The translations under genes were made by a program, and so were the position numbers. Positions 1 to 8,811 of a DNA stretch of 32,241 bases are shown piece after piece. The first letter of the stretch is position 1, and every line of letters begins with the position of its first letter. Source of the DNA: an uncultured Collinsella sp. (GTDB lineage: Bacteria > Actinomycetota > Coriobacteriia > Coriobacteriales > Coriobacteriaceae). The notes beneath the pieces were generated by a model. It did no database searches. It saw nothing but the letters and a program-made list of their open reading frames with translations, and was not told the DNA's origin. Location: NCBI GenBank assembly GCA_900552735.1, contig USBA01000002.1, positions 1-32,241 on the forward strand. Direction: 5' to 3'.

Positions 1-116
1 TTGGTCTCGGGGCGCACACTGGGCGAATCGTGCACGGTGCGCGAGACCGTCTGCTCCGAGACGCCCGCTAGGCGCGCCACGTCTTTGACGGATACCGATT
101 TTTTAACAGCGGCCAT
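1..116 (-). CDS. LacI-family transcriptional repressor, N-terminal fragment (runs off the window)
   Basis: Only the first 38 codons are in the window; the rest lies to the left. Residues 8-30 form a LacI-type helix-turn-helix (VKDVARLAGVSEQTVSR), with Glu-Gln at the two recognition-helix positions that correspond to LacI Tyr17-Gln18. The start is the ATG at 116-114, about seven residues before the helix-turn-helix, as usual in the family; no strong ribosome binding site precedes it. The gene is divergent from the LacE-like gene at 473, and two operator-like sites lie between them, so it is probably the local repressor of module 1. The sugar-binding domain is not visible, so the inducer cannot be judged. 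Confidence 0.9.
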   Translation of the reverse strand, partial: MAAVKKSVSVKDVARLAGVSEQTVSRTVHDSPSVRPET

Positions 117-273
117 AGGTCGATCTTTCTATGTCAACGATGCCATTGGTGGCACCTTGCGCAGTCATTTTTACCGCCTTCAAGTATATCCAACGCCTCC
201 CCCACCATACGCTCACCACCCAAAACCTACCGTTCACCGACATTTTTGCTTCCCCGAACGGCTTTTGTCGCCC

Positions 274-292
274 AAATGTTAACGTTGCCATT
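274..292 (+). promoter_or_regulatory. LacI-type operator, module 1, site a
   Basis: AAATGTTAACGTTGCCATT. The outer AATG/CATT and central AACGTT are palindromic; the positions between them (TT and GC) are not. It matches 18 of 19 bases with the reverse complement of the site at 394-412, 119 bp away centre to centre. That spacing would suit repression by looping, which is inference. Confidence 0.7.
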
Positions 293-393
293 ATGCAAAC
301 ACAGAGCCACCGGGCGGCTCAAACGTTTACGCGTAAGGAATCGACGGTTCGCAGGCACAGGAACCACCGGTTCGCTTCTTTTTTGTGTCACAA

Positions 394-412
394 AATGGCA
401 ACGTCAACATTT
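394..412 (-). promoter_or_regulatory. LacI-type operator, module 1, site b
   Basis: Read on the minus strand this is AAATGTTGACGTTGCCATT, differing by one base from site a at 274-292. It ends about 60 bp before the EIICB start codon, where a bound repressor would block transcription. Confidence 0.7.
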
Positions 413-472
413 TGGCAACCGAATGTCAAAAGCTACCATCGTTGCTAACCCACCGACTCTTAGGAGCTTTGC

Positions 473-2248
473 ATGGAGCAACTCATCGCCATCATCGAAA
501 AGGGCCAGCCCTTTTTCAACGCGATCGCCCGCAACAAGTACCTCAAGGCGATCCGCGACGGCTTTATCTCCGTCATCCCCATCATCATCTTCTCGTCCAT
601 CTTTTGCCTGGTAGCCTCGGTCCCCAACATCTGGGGTTTCTACTGGCCCGATGACATCAACAACGCCCTGTGGAAGTGCTACAACTACTCCATGGGCATC
701 CTGGCCATCGCCTGCGCCGCCACCACGGCCAAGCACTTCGCCGACGCCCAGAACCGCGATCTGCCCAAGAACAACCAGATCAACTTCATCTCGTGCATGT
801 GCGCGGCCATCATCGGCTTCTTGCTCCTTTCGAGCGACACCATCGCCACGGACGCCGCCAGCGGCTTCAACACCACCTACCTTGGTTCCAAGGGCCTGCT
901 GACCGCTTTCATCGCTGCGTTTGTGACCGGCATCATCTACAAGTTCTTCATTAAGCGCAACATCACCGTCAAGATGCCCGAGCAGGTTCCGCCCAACATT
1001 TCGCAAACCTTTAAGGACATCATCCCCTTCTCCGTCTGCATCACCGTCTTTTGGGTTTTTGACATCGTCTTCCGCGCTGCTTTTGGCTTCTGCTTTGCCC
1101 AGGGCGTCATCCAGGTGTTCCAGCCCCTGTTCACCGCTGCCGACGGCTATATCGGCCTCGCTGTGATTTACGGCGCCATGAGCCTCTTCTGGTTCGTGGG
1201 CGTCCACGGCCCCTCGATCGTCGAGCCCGCCATCGCCGCCGCTCTCGTTGCCAACATGACCGACAACCTGGCTGCGTTCCAGGCTGGCCAGCACGCTTCC
1301 GCTGTCCTGACCCAGGGTGCCCAGTACTTCGTCGTCTGCATGGGCGGCACCGGTGCCACGCTCGTCCTGGTCTTTATGTTCTGCTTCCTAGCCAAGTCCC
1401 AGGAGATGCGCGCCGTCGGTAAGGCCGCCATCGTCCCCGTGTGCTTTGCCGTCAACGAGCCGCTGCTGTTCGCCGCGCCCATCGTGCTCAACCCCGTCTT
1501 CTTTGTCCCGTTTGTCTTTGCCCCGATCGCTAACATCTGGATCCTCAAGATCTTTATCGACTTCTTGGGCATGAACGGCTTTATGTACACCCTGCCCTGG
1601 ACTGTCCCCGGCCCCATCGGCACCATCATGGGCCTGGGCTTCCAGCCGCTCGCCTTTGTGATGCTCGCCCTTATCCTGGTCGTCGACTTCGTTCTGTACT
1701 ACCCGTTCTTCCGTGCCTACGACGCCCAGAAGTGCGCCGAGGAGGCCGAGATTTCCGAGGAGGAGCTCGCCGCCAAGAACGCCGAGAAGGCCGCCAAGCT
1801 CAACGATGCCTTCCAGGGCAAGGCTGACGCCAAGAGCGTTGCCGCCGGCGCTGCTGCCGAGGCCGTGAAGTCCGACGCCCCCGCCGCTACCGCAGCACCC
1901 GCCGCCGAGGCAACGACCGCCAGCGACCTCAATGGCAAGCGCGTGCTCGTGCTCTGCCAGGGCGGCGGCACCTCGGGCCTGCTCGCCAACGCGCTGGCCA
2001 AGGCCGCCAAGGAGCGCGGCATCAATCTTGAGACCGCTGCCGAGGCCTATGGCAACCACGTGGACATGCTCCCCGACTTCGATCTGGTCGTCCTGGCCCC
2101 GCAGGCCGCAAGCTACCTGGCCGACCTGCAGAAGGACTGCGAGCGCGTGGGCAACAAGTGCGTCGCCTGTCGCGGTAAGCAGTACATCGAGCTCTCCCAG
2201 AACGGCGATAAGTCTCTCGCCTTCGTCTCCGAGCAACTCTCGAAGTAA
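473..2248 (+). CDS. lacE: Lactose-type PTS permease, EIICB fusion (module 1)
   Basis: This 591-residue protein takes up and phosphorylates a sugar at the membrane. Residues 1 to about 420 are a lactose/cellobiose-family EIIC with many hydrophobic segments and the conserved NEPLLFAAPI motif. A linker rich in Ala and Glu (about 425-485) leads to a EIIB domain whose phosphorylatable Cys495 lies in VLVLCQGGGTSG. The domain order C-then-B and the length fit LacE of lactic acid bacteria (about 570 residues), and the N-terminus (EKGQPFFNAIARNKYLKAIR) is LacE-like. AGGAG before the ATG at 473 supports the start. A LacG-like gene follows after a hairpin. No lactose-type EIIA is near, so one must be supplied in trans. 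The exact sugar is unproven; a beta-galactoside is most likely from the partner enzyme. Confidence 0.9.
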   Translation: MEQLIAIIEKGQPFFNAIARNKYLKAIRDGFISVIPIIIFSSIFCLVASVPNIWGFYWPDDINNALWKCYNYSMGILAIACAATTAKHFADAQNRDLPKNNQINFISCMCAAIIGFLLLSSDTIATDAASGFNTTYLGSKGLLTAFIAAFVTGIIYKFFIKRNITVKMPEQVPPNISQTFKDIIPFSVCITVFWVFDIVFRAAFGFCFAQGVIQVFQPLFTAADGYIGLAVIYGAMSLFWFVGVHGPSIVEPAIAAALVANMTDNLAAFQAGQHASAVLTQGAQYFVVCMGGTGATLVLVFMFCFLAKSQEMRAVGKAAIVPVCFAVNEPLLFAAPIVLNPVFFVPFVFAPIANIWILKIFIDFLGMNGFMYTLPWTVPGPIGTIMGLGFQPLAFVMLALILVVDFVLYYPFFRAYDAQKCAEEAEISEEELAAKNAEKAAKLNDAFQGKADAKSVAAGAAAEAVKSDAPAATAAPAAEATTASDLNGKRVLVLCQGGGTSGLLANALAKAAKERGINLETAAEAYGNHVDMLPDFDLVVLAPQAASYLADLQKDCERVGNKCVACRGKQYIELSQNGDKSLAFVSEQLSK

Positions 2249-2257
2249 GTAACGCTC

Positions 2258-2291
2258 AGGGCCAGCCGACCATCCACAGCCGGCTGGCCCT
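2258..2291 (+). other. Intercistronic hairpin between lacE-like and lacG-like genes (module 1)
   Basis: An 11-bp perfect stem (AGGGCCAGCCG pairing with 2281-2291) encloses a 12-base loop. Only a weak T-rich stretch follows, so it may be a leaky terminator or an mRNA processing/stability element setting the ratio of permease to glycosidase. Confidence 0.6.
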
Positions 2292-2314
2292 TCGATTTAG
2301 ACGATTGGATCATC

Positions 2315-3754
2315 ATGTCCGTTAACCCCGCCAGCGTCACCAACCCGCCCGCGCAGTTTCCCGAGGACTTTGTCTTTGGCGGCGCCACCGCTGCCTACCA
2401 GGTAGAGGGCGAGACCCGCACCCACGGTAAGGGCAAGGTTGCCTGGGACGACTTCCTGGAGGCCCAGGGCCGCTTCTCCCCCGATCCCGCTTCCGACTTC
2501 TACAACCAGTACCCCGTCGATCTGGAGCTGTGCGAGGAGTTCGGCATCAACGGCATCCGCCTCTCCATCGCCTGGAGCCGCATCTTCCCCAACGGCACCG
2601 GCGAGATCAACCCCGAGGGTGTCCAGTTCTACCACAACCTGTTTGCCGAGTGCCACAAGCACCACGTCGAGCCGTTCGTCACGCTGCACCACTTCGACAC
2701 GCCGCTCCCCCTCTTTGAGAAGGGCGACTTCCTCAACCGCGAGACCATCGATGCCTTTGTGGACTTTGCCACCTTCTGCTTTAAGGAGTACGCCGACCAG
2801 GTGACCTACTGGTTCACCTTTAACGAGATCTGGGCCGACGCCTCCAACACCTACATCGAGGGCACCTTCCCCGGTGGTGTTAAGGCGCATCTGGCAGAAG
2901 CCTTCCAGTGCGAGCACAACATGATGCTCGCCCACGCCAAGGCCGTGCTCGCCTTCCACAATGGCGGCTTTAAGGGCAAGATCGGCGTTATCCAGTCGTT
3001 GGAGTTTAAATACCCGCTCAACGAGAATGACCCTGCCGACATCAAGGCCGCCAACAACGAGCACGTGCTGCAGAACCAGTTCCTGCTCGACGCCACTTTC
3101 CGCGGCGACTACGCGCCCGACACGCTCGAGTGCGCCAACCGCCTGGCTGCCGTCTCGGGCGGCACCATCGAGATTCTGGACGAGGACCTCGAGATTATGC
3201 GCGAGGCTGCGCTCTACAACGACTACCTGGGCGTTAACAACTACCAGTGCCGCTTCCTCAAGGCCTATGACGGCGAGAACGACCTGCACCACAACGGTAC
3301 GGGCGAGAAGGGCACCGGCCGCTGGCGCGTCAAGGGCATTGGCGAGCACGTGAACAAGCCCGGCATCCCCACCACCGACTGGGACTGGATCATCTATCCC
3401 GAGGGCCTGTTCGATCTGCTCGTCTACATTAAGCAGCGCTATCCCAACTACAAGCAGATCTTCATCACCGAGAACGGCATGGGCTACAAGGATCCCTACA
3501 AGGACGGCTTTGTGGACGACCAGCCCCGCATCGACTACATCGAGCAGCACCTGCGCTGGCTGCTCAAGGCCATGGAGGTCGGCGTCAACGTGGGCGGCTA
3601 CTTCCTGTGGAGCCTGCAAGACCAGTTCTCCTGGACCAACGGCTACAACAAGCGCTACGGCTTCTTCTACGTAGACTTTGAGACCCAGAAGCGCACGCCC
3701 AAGGCAAGCGCCTACTGGTACAAGCACGTGGCGCAGACCCGTCGTCTGGACTAG
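2315..3754 (+). CDS. lacG: 6-phospho-beta-galactosidase, glycoside hydrolase family 1 (module 1)
   Basis: This cytoplasmic enzyme should hydrolyse the phosphorylated disaccharide delivered by the PTS. It is 479 residues long and aligns throughout with LacG (468 residues). The catalytic acid/base is Glu171 in FTFNE and the nucleophile Glu386 in ITENG. Ser439, Trp440, Lys446 and Tyr448 correspond to LacG Ser428, Trp429, Lys435 and Tyr437: the phosphate-binding residues plus the tryptophan that favours galacto over gluco substrates (6-phospho-beta-glucosidases have Ala there). This makes phospho-beta-galactosidase the better call than 6-phospho-beta-glucosidase. The start codon has only a weak GGAT before it, so translation may depend on the upstream gene. 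A strong terminator follows at 3801. Confidence 0.88.
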   Translation: MSVNPASVTNPPAQFPEDFVFGGATAAYQVEGETRTHGKGKVAWDDFLEAQGRFSPDPASDFYNQYPVDLELCEEFGINGIRLSIAWSRIFPNGTGEINPEGVQFYHNLFAECHKHHVEPFVTLHHFDTPLPLFEKGDFLNRETIDAFVDFATFCFKEYADQVTYWFTFNEIWADASNTYIEGTFPGGVKAHLAEAFQCEHNMMLAHAKAVLAFHNGGFKGKIGVIQSLEFKYPLNENDPADIKAANNEHVLQNQFLLDATFRGDYAPDTLECANRLAAVSGGTIEILDEDLEIMREAALYNDYLGVNNYQCRFLKAYDGENDLHHNGTGEKGTGRWRVKGIGEHVNKPGIPTTDWDWIIYPEGLFDLLVYIKQRYPNYKQIFITENGMGYKDPYKDGFVDDQPRIDYIEQHLRWLLKAMEVGVNVGGYFLWSLQDQFSWTNGYNKRYGFFYVDFETQKRTPKASAYWYKHVAQTRRLD

Positions 3755-3800
3755 TGGCTGGCGGGGTTGCCCGCTCACACAACCTGTCCCCATTTCTCAG

Positions 3801-3849
3801 CCGGGGGCGGCACGTCACACGGCGCGCCGCCCCCGGTCTTTTTGTTTTT
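3801..3849 (+). terminator. Rho-independent terminator after module 1
   Basis: A perfect 11-bp stem (CCGGGGGCGGC at 3801-3811 with 3826-3836) is followed by a T-rich run to about 3849. It ends the module 1 operon. Confidence 0.85.
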
Positions 3850-3865
3850 GGGCTGGTCGGGAGCC

Positions 3866-3930
3866 GTTTGTCTCGATCTGTAACATCTAGCCGAGTTTTT
3901 TGGTCCTAGCTGTTACAGATTGAGACGAAC
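3866..3930. repeat. Palindromic extragenic repeat, A unit 1
   Basis: The 20-base arms at 3866-3885 and 3911-3930 pair over 20 positions (18 Watson-Crick, two G-U-type). The core is TCTGTAACA ... TGTTACAGA around a T-rich middle. Related units lie at 8875, 13606 and 13767. Confidence 0.85.
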
Positions 3931-3950
3931 AGGATTACTCTTTCCGAAGA

Positions 3951-4011
3951 ATCTAAATCTGTAACGCGTAGCCCGCTTTTGACCGTCTACCTGTTACAAA
4001 TCGAGACAAAC
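3951..4011. repeat. Palindromic extragenic repeat, B unit 1
   Basis: This variant begins ATCTAAATCTGTAAC and ends GTTACAAATCGAGACAAAC. It starts 85 bp after the start of A unit 1, matching the A-B spacing in the array at 13606-13908. It ends 11 bp before the stop codon of the convergent LacI-type gene. Confidence 0.8.
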
Positions 4012-4021
4012 GGAGTAGGAC

Positions 4022-5059
4022 CTAACCCCGTATGTCCCTAACAGTCGAGCGTTCGACCAGCGTACTCGGCACATGAATCGCCTCGATAGACGAGCTCTCT
4101 CCAATCGCCGCCTCAAACGCAAGCTTACCGACACCGCGCAAATCAAATCGCAGCGTCGTCAGCCGATTGTGAGGAACAAGTCCCTCGAGTGCGTCGTCGA
4201 TACCAACCACGCTCACGTCGTCGGGCACGGACAGGCCCGCGTTCTCGAGCGCGGCGATAACGCCCAGCGCCATCTGGTCATTTGCCGCAAGCACGGCAGT
4301 CGGCGCCTGCGACCCGCCGGCAAGCACCTCGGCCGCAATCCGCTCGCCCATGGCGTACCCACTGTCCGCACTCCAATCGCCACGCAGCATCGGAGCGGCA
4401 TCGACATGAGCACGACCCAGCGTATCGCGCCAACCGGCCTCACGAAAACGCGAGGAAATCGAGTTTTCCGGACCCGCCACAAACCGCATATTCGAGTGAC
4501 CATGTTCCAGCAGATAATTGGTCAACAGCTCGCACGAACCATACTGGTCGGAGTCGATCGTCGTGCAGCGCGGATGCGCATACATGGACAGGATGACCGT
4601 TCGCACTCCCGGCTGGGGAACAAACTCCTCAAAATCGGGAGCCATGCGGTTCATGTTGAGAATCATGCCGTCGACGGGTCGCTCGACCATGCGGCGCGAG
4701 GCATCGGCAAGTGTATAGGGCTTGTCGCCGCCCATCTCGATCATAGTGACGGCAAAATCGTGCTCGCGCGCCGCTTGCATGATACCCTCGAGCGTCGCCA
4801 GGTTACCGACACGTGTGATGTTGTACATGCACAGGCCAATAGAACGATACGACCCGCCGCGCAACGCCGCTCCAGCAAAATTGGGACGAAAGCCCAGCTC
4901 TTCCATGGCGGCCAGCACACGCTTGCGCGTCTTTTCCGTCACGTTAGGCATACCGTTGACCACGCGAGACACAGTCTGGCGGCTCACGCCAGCGAGCGCC
5001 GCAACCTCTGCCGCGCTCGCCGAATGACCATTCCTTGTCTGCCGAGCCATGCCTTCCAC
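4022..5059 (-). CDS. LacI-family transcriptional repressor (module 2)
   Basis: The N-terminal helix-turn-helix (EVAALAGVSRQTVSRVVNG) has Arg-Gln at the specificity positions, followed by a periplasmic-binding-like sensor domain ending in the usual VVGIDDALEGLVPHNRLTTLR region. The gene is divergent from the LacG-like gene at 5395 and very likely represses module 2. Three operator-like sites lie just upstream (5111-5129, 5243-5259, 5263-5283). I chose GTG at 5059, three codons before an ATG at 5050, because AGG lies at a normal distance and the paralogue at 8953 has the same GTG-x-x-ATG arrangement. The reading frame is open to an ATG at 5107 that lacks a ribosome binding site. The inducer is probably a phosphorylated galactoside, which is inference. 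Confidence 0.88.
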   Translation of the reverse strand: MEGMARQTRNGHSASAAEVAALAGVSRQTVSRVVNGMPNVTEKTRKRVLAAMEELGFRPNFAGAALRGGSYRSIGLCMYNITRVGNLATLEGIMQAAREHDFAVTMIEMGGDKPYTLADASRRMVERPVDGMILNMNRMAPDFEEFVPQPGVRTVILSMYAHPRCTTIDSDQYGSCELLTNYLLEHGHSNMRFVAGPENSISSRFREAGWRDTLGRAHVDAAPMLRGDWSADSGYAMGERIAAEVLAGGSQAPTAVLAANDQMALGVIAALENAGLSVPDDVSVVGIDDALEGLVPHNRLTTLRFDLRGVGKLAFEAAIGESSSIEAIHVPSTLVERSTVRDIRG

Positions 5060-5110
5060 GCTAACCTGCTTCCCAACTATTCCCCGCGCCCATGGCGCAT
5101 CGTACATACA

Positions 5111-5129
5111 TTGATAACGTGCTCATGAT
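5111..5129 (+). promoter_or_regulatory. LacI-type operator, module 2, site c (repressor-proximal)
   Basis: TTGATAACGTGCTCATGAT shares the AACGTGCTCAT right half with the two sites in front of the LacG-like gene. It lies about 50 bp upstream of the chosen repressor start, which suggests autoregulation. Confidence 0.6.
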
Positions 5130-5172
5130 ACCCGAGCCATATACCACAACATGAAAACTTCTGTCAATCAAA

Positions 5173-5202
5173 ACCGCTTACCGAACAAATACAACCGTTC
5201 GC
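5173..5202 (+). promoter_or_regulatory. 21-bp-spaced direct repeat (LytTR-like), module 2
   Basis: ACCGCTTAC at 5173-5181 and ACCGTTCGC at 5194-5202, start to start 21 bp. The same layout occurs at 10037 and 28788. Two nine-base direct repeats 12 bp apart is the architecture bound by LytTR regulators; the assignment is inference. Confidence 0.45.
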
Positions 5203-5242
5203 GGCTGTTTGAAGTTGTTTTGTTTCTATACATCCCAGCCGG

Positions 5243-5259
5243 ATGTTAACGTGCTCATT
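5243..5259 (+). promoter_or_regulatory. LacI-type operator, module 2, site a
   Basis: ATGTTAACGTGCTCATT, with central ACGT. Its centre is 22 bp from that of the next site, two helical turns, so two repressor dimers could bind the same face. Confidence 0.65.
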
Positions 5260-5262
5260 GTC

Positions 5263-5283
5263 AAATGTTCACGTGCTCATTTT
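5263..5283 (+). promoter_or_regulatory. LacI-type operator, module 2, site b
   Basis: Core AATGTTCACGTGCTCATT, with palindromic AATG / CACGTG / CATT. It belongs to the same operator family as modules 1 and 3 but has G/C at the positions flanking the central ACGT. Confidence 0.7.
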
Positions 5284-5394
5284 GGTTCTAATCATTTTAA
5301 GATAGTGTTTATCGGGCTTTTTCACCGCTGAACGCTAACCAGGGAGCCTCCTGAGCGCAAACGCACAATATCGAACAGCGAGACGAGAGGGTGT

Positions 5395-6843
5395 ATGCAT
5401 ATGTCTTTGCTAAACCGCGTACAGCAGCTGCCGAAGGGCTTTGTTTGGGGCGCCGCAACCGCCGCGTACCAAACGGAAGGTTCCACGAAGGTGGCAGGCA
5501 AGGGTAAGACCATGTGGGACGATTACCTTGTCGCCCAGGGTCGCTTTTTGCCCGACCCGGCCAGTGATTTCTACAACCGCTACGAGGAGGATATCCGCCT
5601 TTCTGCCGAGCATGGACTCAACGCCATCCGTGTGTCCATCGCCTGGACCCGCATCTTCCCCAACGGCGACGATGCCGAGCCCCTCGCCGAGGGCGTTAAG
5701 CACTACCACGAGCTGTTCGCCTGCTGCAAAAAGTATGGCGTCGAGCCCTATGTGTCCCTGCATCACTTTGACTCCCCCGCCGCCCTGTTCAACCAGGGCG
5801 ACTGGCTCAACCGCAAGACCGTCGACGCCTATGTGCGCTATGCCGAGTTCTGCTTCCGCGAGTTCCGCGAGGTCAAGAATTGGTTCACCATCAACGAGCT
5901 CATCAGCCTCTCGCACTCCCAATACATCCAAGGCAACTTCCCGCCCAACCATCACTTTGATGTGACGAGCGGCATCCAGAGCCAGCACAACGAGCTCGTT
6001 GCCCACGCCCGCGCCGTCAACCTGTATAAGGATCTTGACGAGACCGAGCACCTGGGCGGACGCATTGGCATGGTCAACGTCCTGACGCCGGCATATCCTG
6101 CCACAGACTCGCCCGCCGACCAGCACGCCGCCGACCTGTACAACGCCTTCTACACCGACTTCATCATGGACGGCGCCTTCCTGGGTCACTACTCCGCGCG
6201 CACCCTCTCACTCATCAACGAGATTCTGCGTGCCAACAACGCCACGCTTACGGTTGAGGACAGCGACATGGAGGAGCTCGCCAAGGCGGCGCCCCGCAAC
6301 GATATGTTCGGCCTCAACTACTATCAGTCGGCGTTTATCGCCGCCTACGATGGCGAGTCCACCAACAGCTTTAACGGCACCGGAGACAAGGGCACCTCGT
6401 GCTTTAAGTTTAAGGGCGTCGGGCAGCAGGTCGATATGCCGGGTATCCCCACCACCGACTGGGATTGGCTCATCTACCCGCAAGGCCTCTACGACACGCT
6501 CAAGCACATCAGCGCCACCTATCCCAACCTCCCCGTCATCTATATCACCGAAAACGGCCTGGGCCACAAGGACCCCGAGCCCGACGCAAACGGCATCGTC
6601 GCCGATCCCGAGCGCATCGACTTTGTCGACCAGCACATGGAGAAGGTGCTCCAGGCGCGTGCCGAGGGCGTCGACGTCCAGGGCTACTTTATCTGGAGCC
6701 TGCAGGACCAGTTCTCGTGGGCCAATGGCTATAACAAGCGCTACGGCCTGTTCTACATCGACTTCGACACGCAAAAACGCTACATCAAGCAGTCGGCACT
6801 CTGGTACAAGGAGCTCGCCGACACTATGGCGGACGCGCAGTAG
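5395..6843 (+). CDS. lacG: 6-phospho-beta-galactosidase, glycoside hydrolase family 1 (module 2)
   Basis: A 482-residue LacG-like enzyme that should cleave the PTS-imported phospho-disaccharide in the cytoplasm. Acid/base Glu168 lies in FTINE and nucleophile Glu386 in ITENG. Ser441, Trp442, Lys448 and Tyr450 reproduce the phosphate-binding and galacto-selective set of LacG. It is the most divergent of the three copies, with TINEL instead of TFNEI around the acid/base and several small insertions, so its aglycone preference may differ. GAGAGG precedes two candidate starts, ATG 5395 (4-base spacing) and ATG 5401 (10-base spacing); the choice is uncertain. Unlike modules 1 and 3, the glycosidase comes before the permease here. 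Confidence 0.87.
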   Translation: MHMSLLNRVQQLPKGFVWGAATAAYQTEGSTKVAGKGKTMWDDYLVAQGRFLPDPASDFYNRYEEDIRLSAEHGLNAIRVSIAWTRIFPNGDDAEPLAEGVKHYHELFACCKKYGVEPYVSLHHFDSPAALFNQGDWLNRKTVDAYVRYAEFCFREFREVKNWFTINELISLSHSQYIQGNFPPNHHFDVTSGIQSQHNELVAHARAVNLYKDLDETEHLGGRIGMVNVLTPAYPATDSPADQHAADLYNAFYTDFIMDGAFLGHYSARTLSLINEILRANNATLTVEDSDMEELAKAAPRNDMFGLNYYQSAFIAAYDGESTNSFNGTGDKGTSCFKFKGVGQQVDMPGIPTTDWDWLIYPQGLYDTLKHISATYPNLPVIYITENGLGHKDPEPDANGIVADPERIDFVDQHMEKVLQARAEGVDVQGYFIWSLQDQFSWANGYNKRYGLFYIDFDTQKRYIKQSALWYKELADTMADAQ

Positions 6844-6866
6844 CGCATCGCCTCGCTTTCCCCCGA

Positions 6867-6906
6867 GGGGGAGCGGCCCCATGCGATACAAACCCAGCCG
6901 CTCCCC
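6867..6906 (+). other. Intercistronic hairpin between lacG-like and lacE-like genes (module 2)
   Basis: GGGGAGCGGC within 6867-6877 pairs with GCCGCTCCCC at 6897-6906 around a 19-base loop. No T-run follows, so it is more likely an mRNA stability or processing element than a full terminator. Confidence 0.5.
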
Positions 6907-7018
6907 TCTCTCCCCCTGGGACCGACCCCGCCTGCACCCGGGCTTTTAGCAAGCGGGAGACCATATAGGTTTTCAACGTCCATGCCATTAAGATTTCATG
7001 CAAAGAGGAGCGTGAACT

Positions 7019-8779
7019 ATGGAATCGATCGTTAAGTTCTTGGAGAAAGGTCAGCCGTACTTCGACAAGGTCTCTAAGAACATCTACCTTCAGGCCATTA
7101 AAGACGGCTTTTTGGCAGCAATGCCCATCATCCTGTCTTCTTCTGTCTTCCTGCTTATTTCGACCCTGCCGGGCGTTGTCGCCACGGTCGGCGGCTTTAC
7201 GCTGCCCGACTGGTGGAACGTCGACGTCGTGAACTTCTGCAACAAGGTTTACAACTTCACGATGGGCGTCGTGGGCATCATGGTCGCCGGCACCACCGCA
7301 AGCGCGCTGACCGGCTCCAAGAACCGCCGCATGCCTGCCGGCAAGGCTATCAACGCCACGAGCACCATGGTCGCCGCCATGTGCGCTATGCTCATCTTGG
7401 CCGTTACCCAGACGAGTGCCAAGATCGACGGCGCCGATGTCTCGGTGTTCTTTACCGACAACATGGGCACCAAGGGCCTGCTGAGCTCCTTTGTCGCCGC
7501 ATTTGCCACGGTCAACATCTATGCCTTCTGCATTAAGCGAGACATCACCATCAAGCTGCCCAAAGAAGTCCCCGGCGCCATCGCCCAGAACTTCCGCGAC
7601 ATCTTCGCCTTCAGCTTCTCCATCCTGTTTGTCGCCATCATCGACGTTATCTGCCGCACCTGCTTGGCCGTCCCGTTTGCCAACGTCATCTCCACGCTGG
7701 TGAGCCCGCTGTTCGCCGCTGCCGATTCCTACGCCGGCCTCGCCCTCATCTGGTTCATGATCCCGCTGTTCTGGTTCATGGGCATCCACGGCCCCTCGGT
7801 CGTTAAGCCTGCCCTCAACGCCGCGCTGTTTGGCAACATCACCACCAACCTCGCCACGCTGCAGGCCGGCGGTCACCCCGCCCTCGCCCTGACCGAGAAC
7901 TTCGGTAACTACATCGGCGAACTCGGCGGCACCGGCGCCACGTTCATTGTCCCGATCATCTTCCTGCTCTTTATGCGCTCCAAGCAGCTCAAGGCCGTCG
8001 GCAAAGCCTCTGTCGTACCCGTGATGTTCGCCGTCAACGAGCCGCTGCTGTTCGCCGCGCCCATCATCCTCAACCCGTACTTCCTGATCCCGTTCCTGTT
8101 TGCCCCCGTGGCCAACGTCCTCATTGGTAAGTTCTTCATCGACTTTTTGGGCATGAACGGCTTTATCTATGCCATGCCGTGGGCACTCCCCGGACCGATC
8201 GGCACCTTCATCGACACCAACTTCCAGCCGATCTCTCTGGTCCTGGTTGTCGTCCTGCTGGTCGTTGACTTCTTGATCTACTACCCGTTCTGCAAGGCCT
8301 ACGACAACGTCCTGTGCAAGCAGGAGGCCGAGACCCTGGCCGAAGAAGAGGCCGAGGAGACCAAGACCGTCAAGACCGCTGACGCCCCCGCCGTTGAGGC
8401 TCCTGTTGTCGAGACCGCTTCTGCCACTGAGGCCTCCGCAGCTCCGTCCGCCCTTAAGGGCAAGGATCTGAGGGTTCTGGTTCTGTGCGCTGGCGCCGGC
8501 ACCTCTGCACTGCTCGCCAACGCGCTTAAGGAAGGCGCCGACGAGCTGGGCATCGACATTACCGCCAACGCCGGTGCCTACGGCAGTCACTACGCCATCA
8601 TGGACCAGTACAACGTCATCGTCCTGGCTCCGCAGGTTCGCACCTATTACAACGAGATGAAGGCCGACACCGACCGCCTGGGCATCACGCTGCTGTCGCC
8701 CAAGGGCAAACAGTACATCGACCTCACTAAGGATCCCAAGGGTGCCGTCGCCTGGATCGAGGAAAACCTCGAGGCATAA
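7019..8779 (+). CDS. lacE: Lactose-type PTS permease, EIICB fusion (module 2)
   Basis: A 586-residue membrane permease. The lactose-family EIIC (residues 1 to about 425) has the NEPLLFAAPI motif and LacE-like N-terminus (EKGQPYFDKVSKNIYLQAIK). A Glu/Ala/Val-rich linker (about 435-480) leads to EIIB with phosphorylation-site Cys490 in VLVLCAGAGTSALL. AGAGGAG lies just before the ATG. It resembles module 3 EIICB more than module 1, for example in the KNRRMPAGK/MNRRMPAGK segment and the VKNPKG-free EIIB end, suggesting that modules 2 and 3 share a later duplication. No EIIA gene accompanies it. The 3' end is convergent with the next LacI-type gene, with a terminator and one repeat unit between. 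Confidence 0.9.
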   Translation: MESIVKFLEKGQPYFDKVSKNIYLQAIKDGFLAAMPIILSSSVFLLISTLPGVVATVGGFTLPDWWNVDVVNFCNKVYNFTMGVVGIMVAGTTASALTGSKNRRMPAGKAINATSTMVAAMCAMLILAVTQTSAKIDGADVSVFFTDNMGTKGLLSSFVAAFATVNIYAFCIKRDITIKLPKEVPGAIAQNFRDIFAFSFSILFVAIIDVICRTCLAVPFANVISTLVSPLFAAADSYAGLALIWFMIPLFWFMGIHGPSVVKPALNAALFGNITTNLATLQAGGHPALALTENFGNYIGELGGTGATFIVPIIFLLFMRSKQLKAVGKASVVPVMFAVNEPLLFAAPIILNPYFLIPFLFAPVANVLIGKFFIDFLGMNGFIYAMPWALPGPIGTFIDTNFQPISLVLVVVLLVVDFLIYYPFCKAYDNVLCKQEAETLAEEEAEETKTVKTADAPAVEAPVVETASATEASAAPSALKGKDLRVLVLCAGAGTSALLANALKEGADELGIDITANAGAYGSHYAIMDQYNVIVLAPQVRTYYNEMKADTDRLGITLLSPKGKQYIDLTKDPKGAVAWIEENLEA

Positions 8780-8811
8780 GACGCTGACACCACCTGCCGC
8801 TCGCAGACAAT

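Larger units (their letters stand above)
117..472. other. Divergent regulatory region of module 1
   Basis: This 356-bp gap separates the LacI-type gene from the EIICB gene. It holds two 19-bp LacI-type operator candidates in opposite orientation (274-292 and 394-412) and one ACCGTTCACCG element at 229-239, which resembles half of the 21-bp-spaced direct repeats found in the other PTS promoters of the window. I see no convincing gene in it; the short reading frames are out of keeping with the codon use of the neighbours. Confidence 0.7.
5060..5394. other. Divergent regulatory region of module 2
   Basis: The 335-bp gap contains three LacI-type operator candidates and one ACCG-type direct repeat with 21-bp period at 5173-5202. 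It is clearly more AT-rich than the flanking genes. I see no extra gene. Confidence 0.7.
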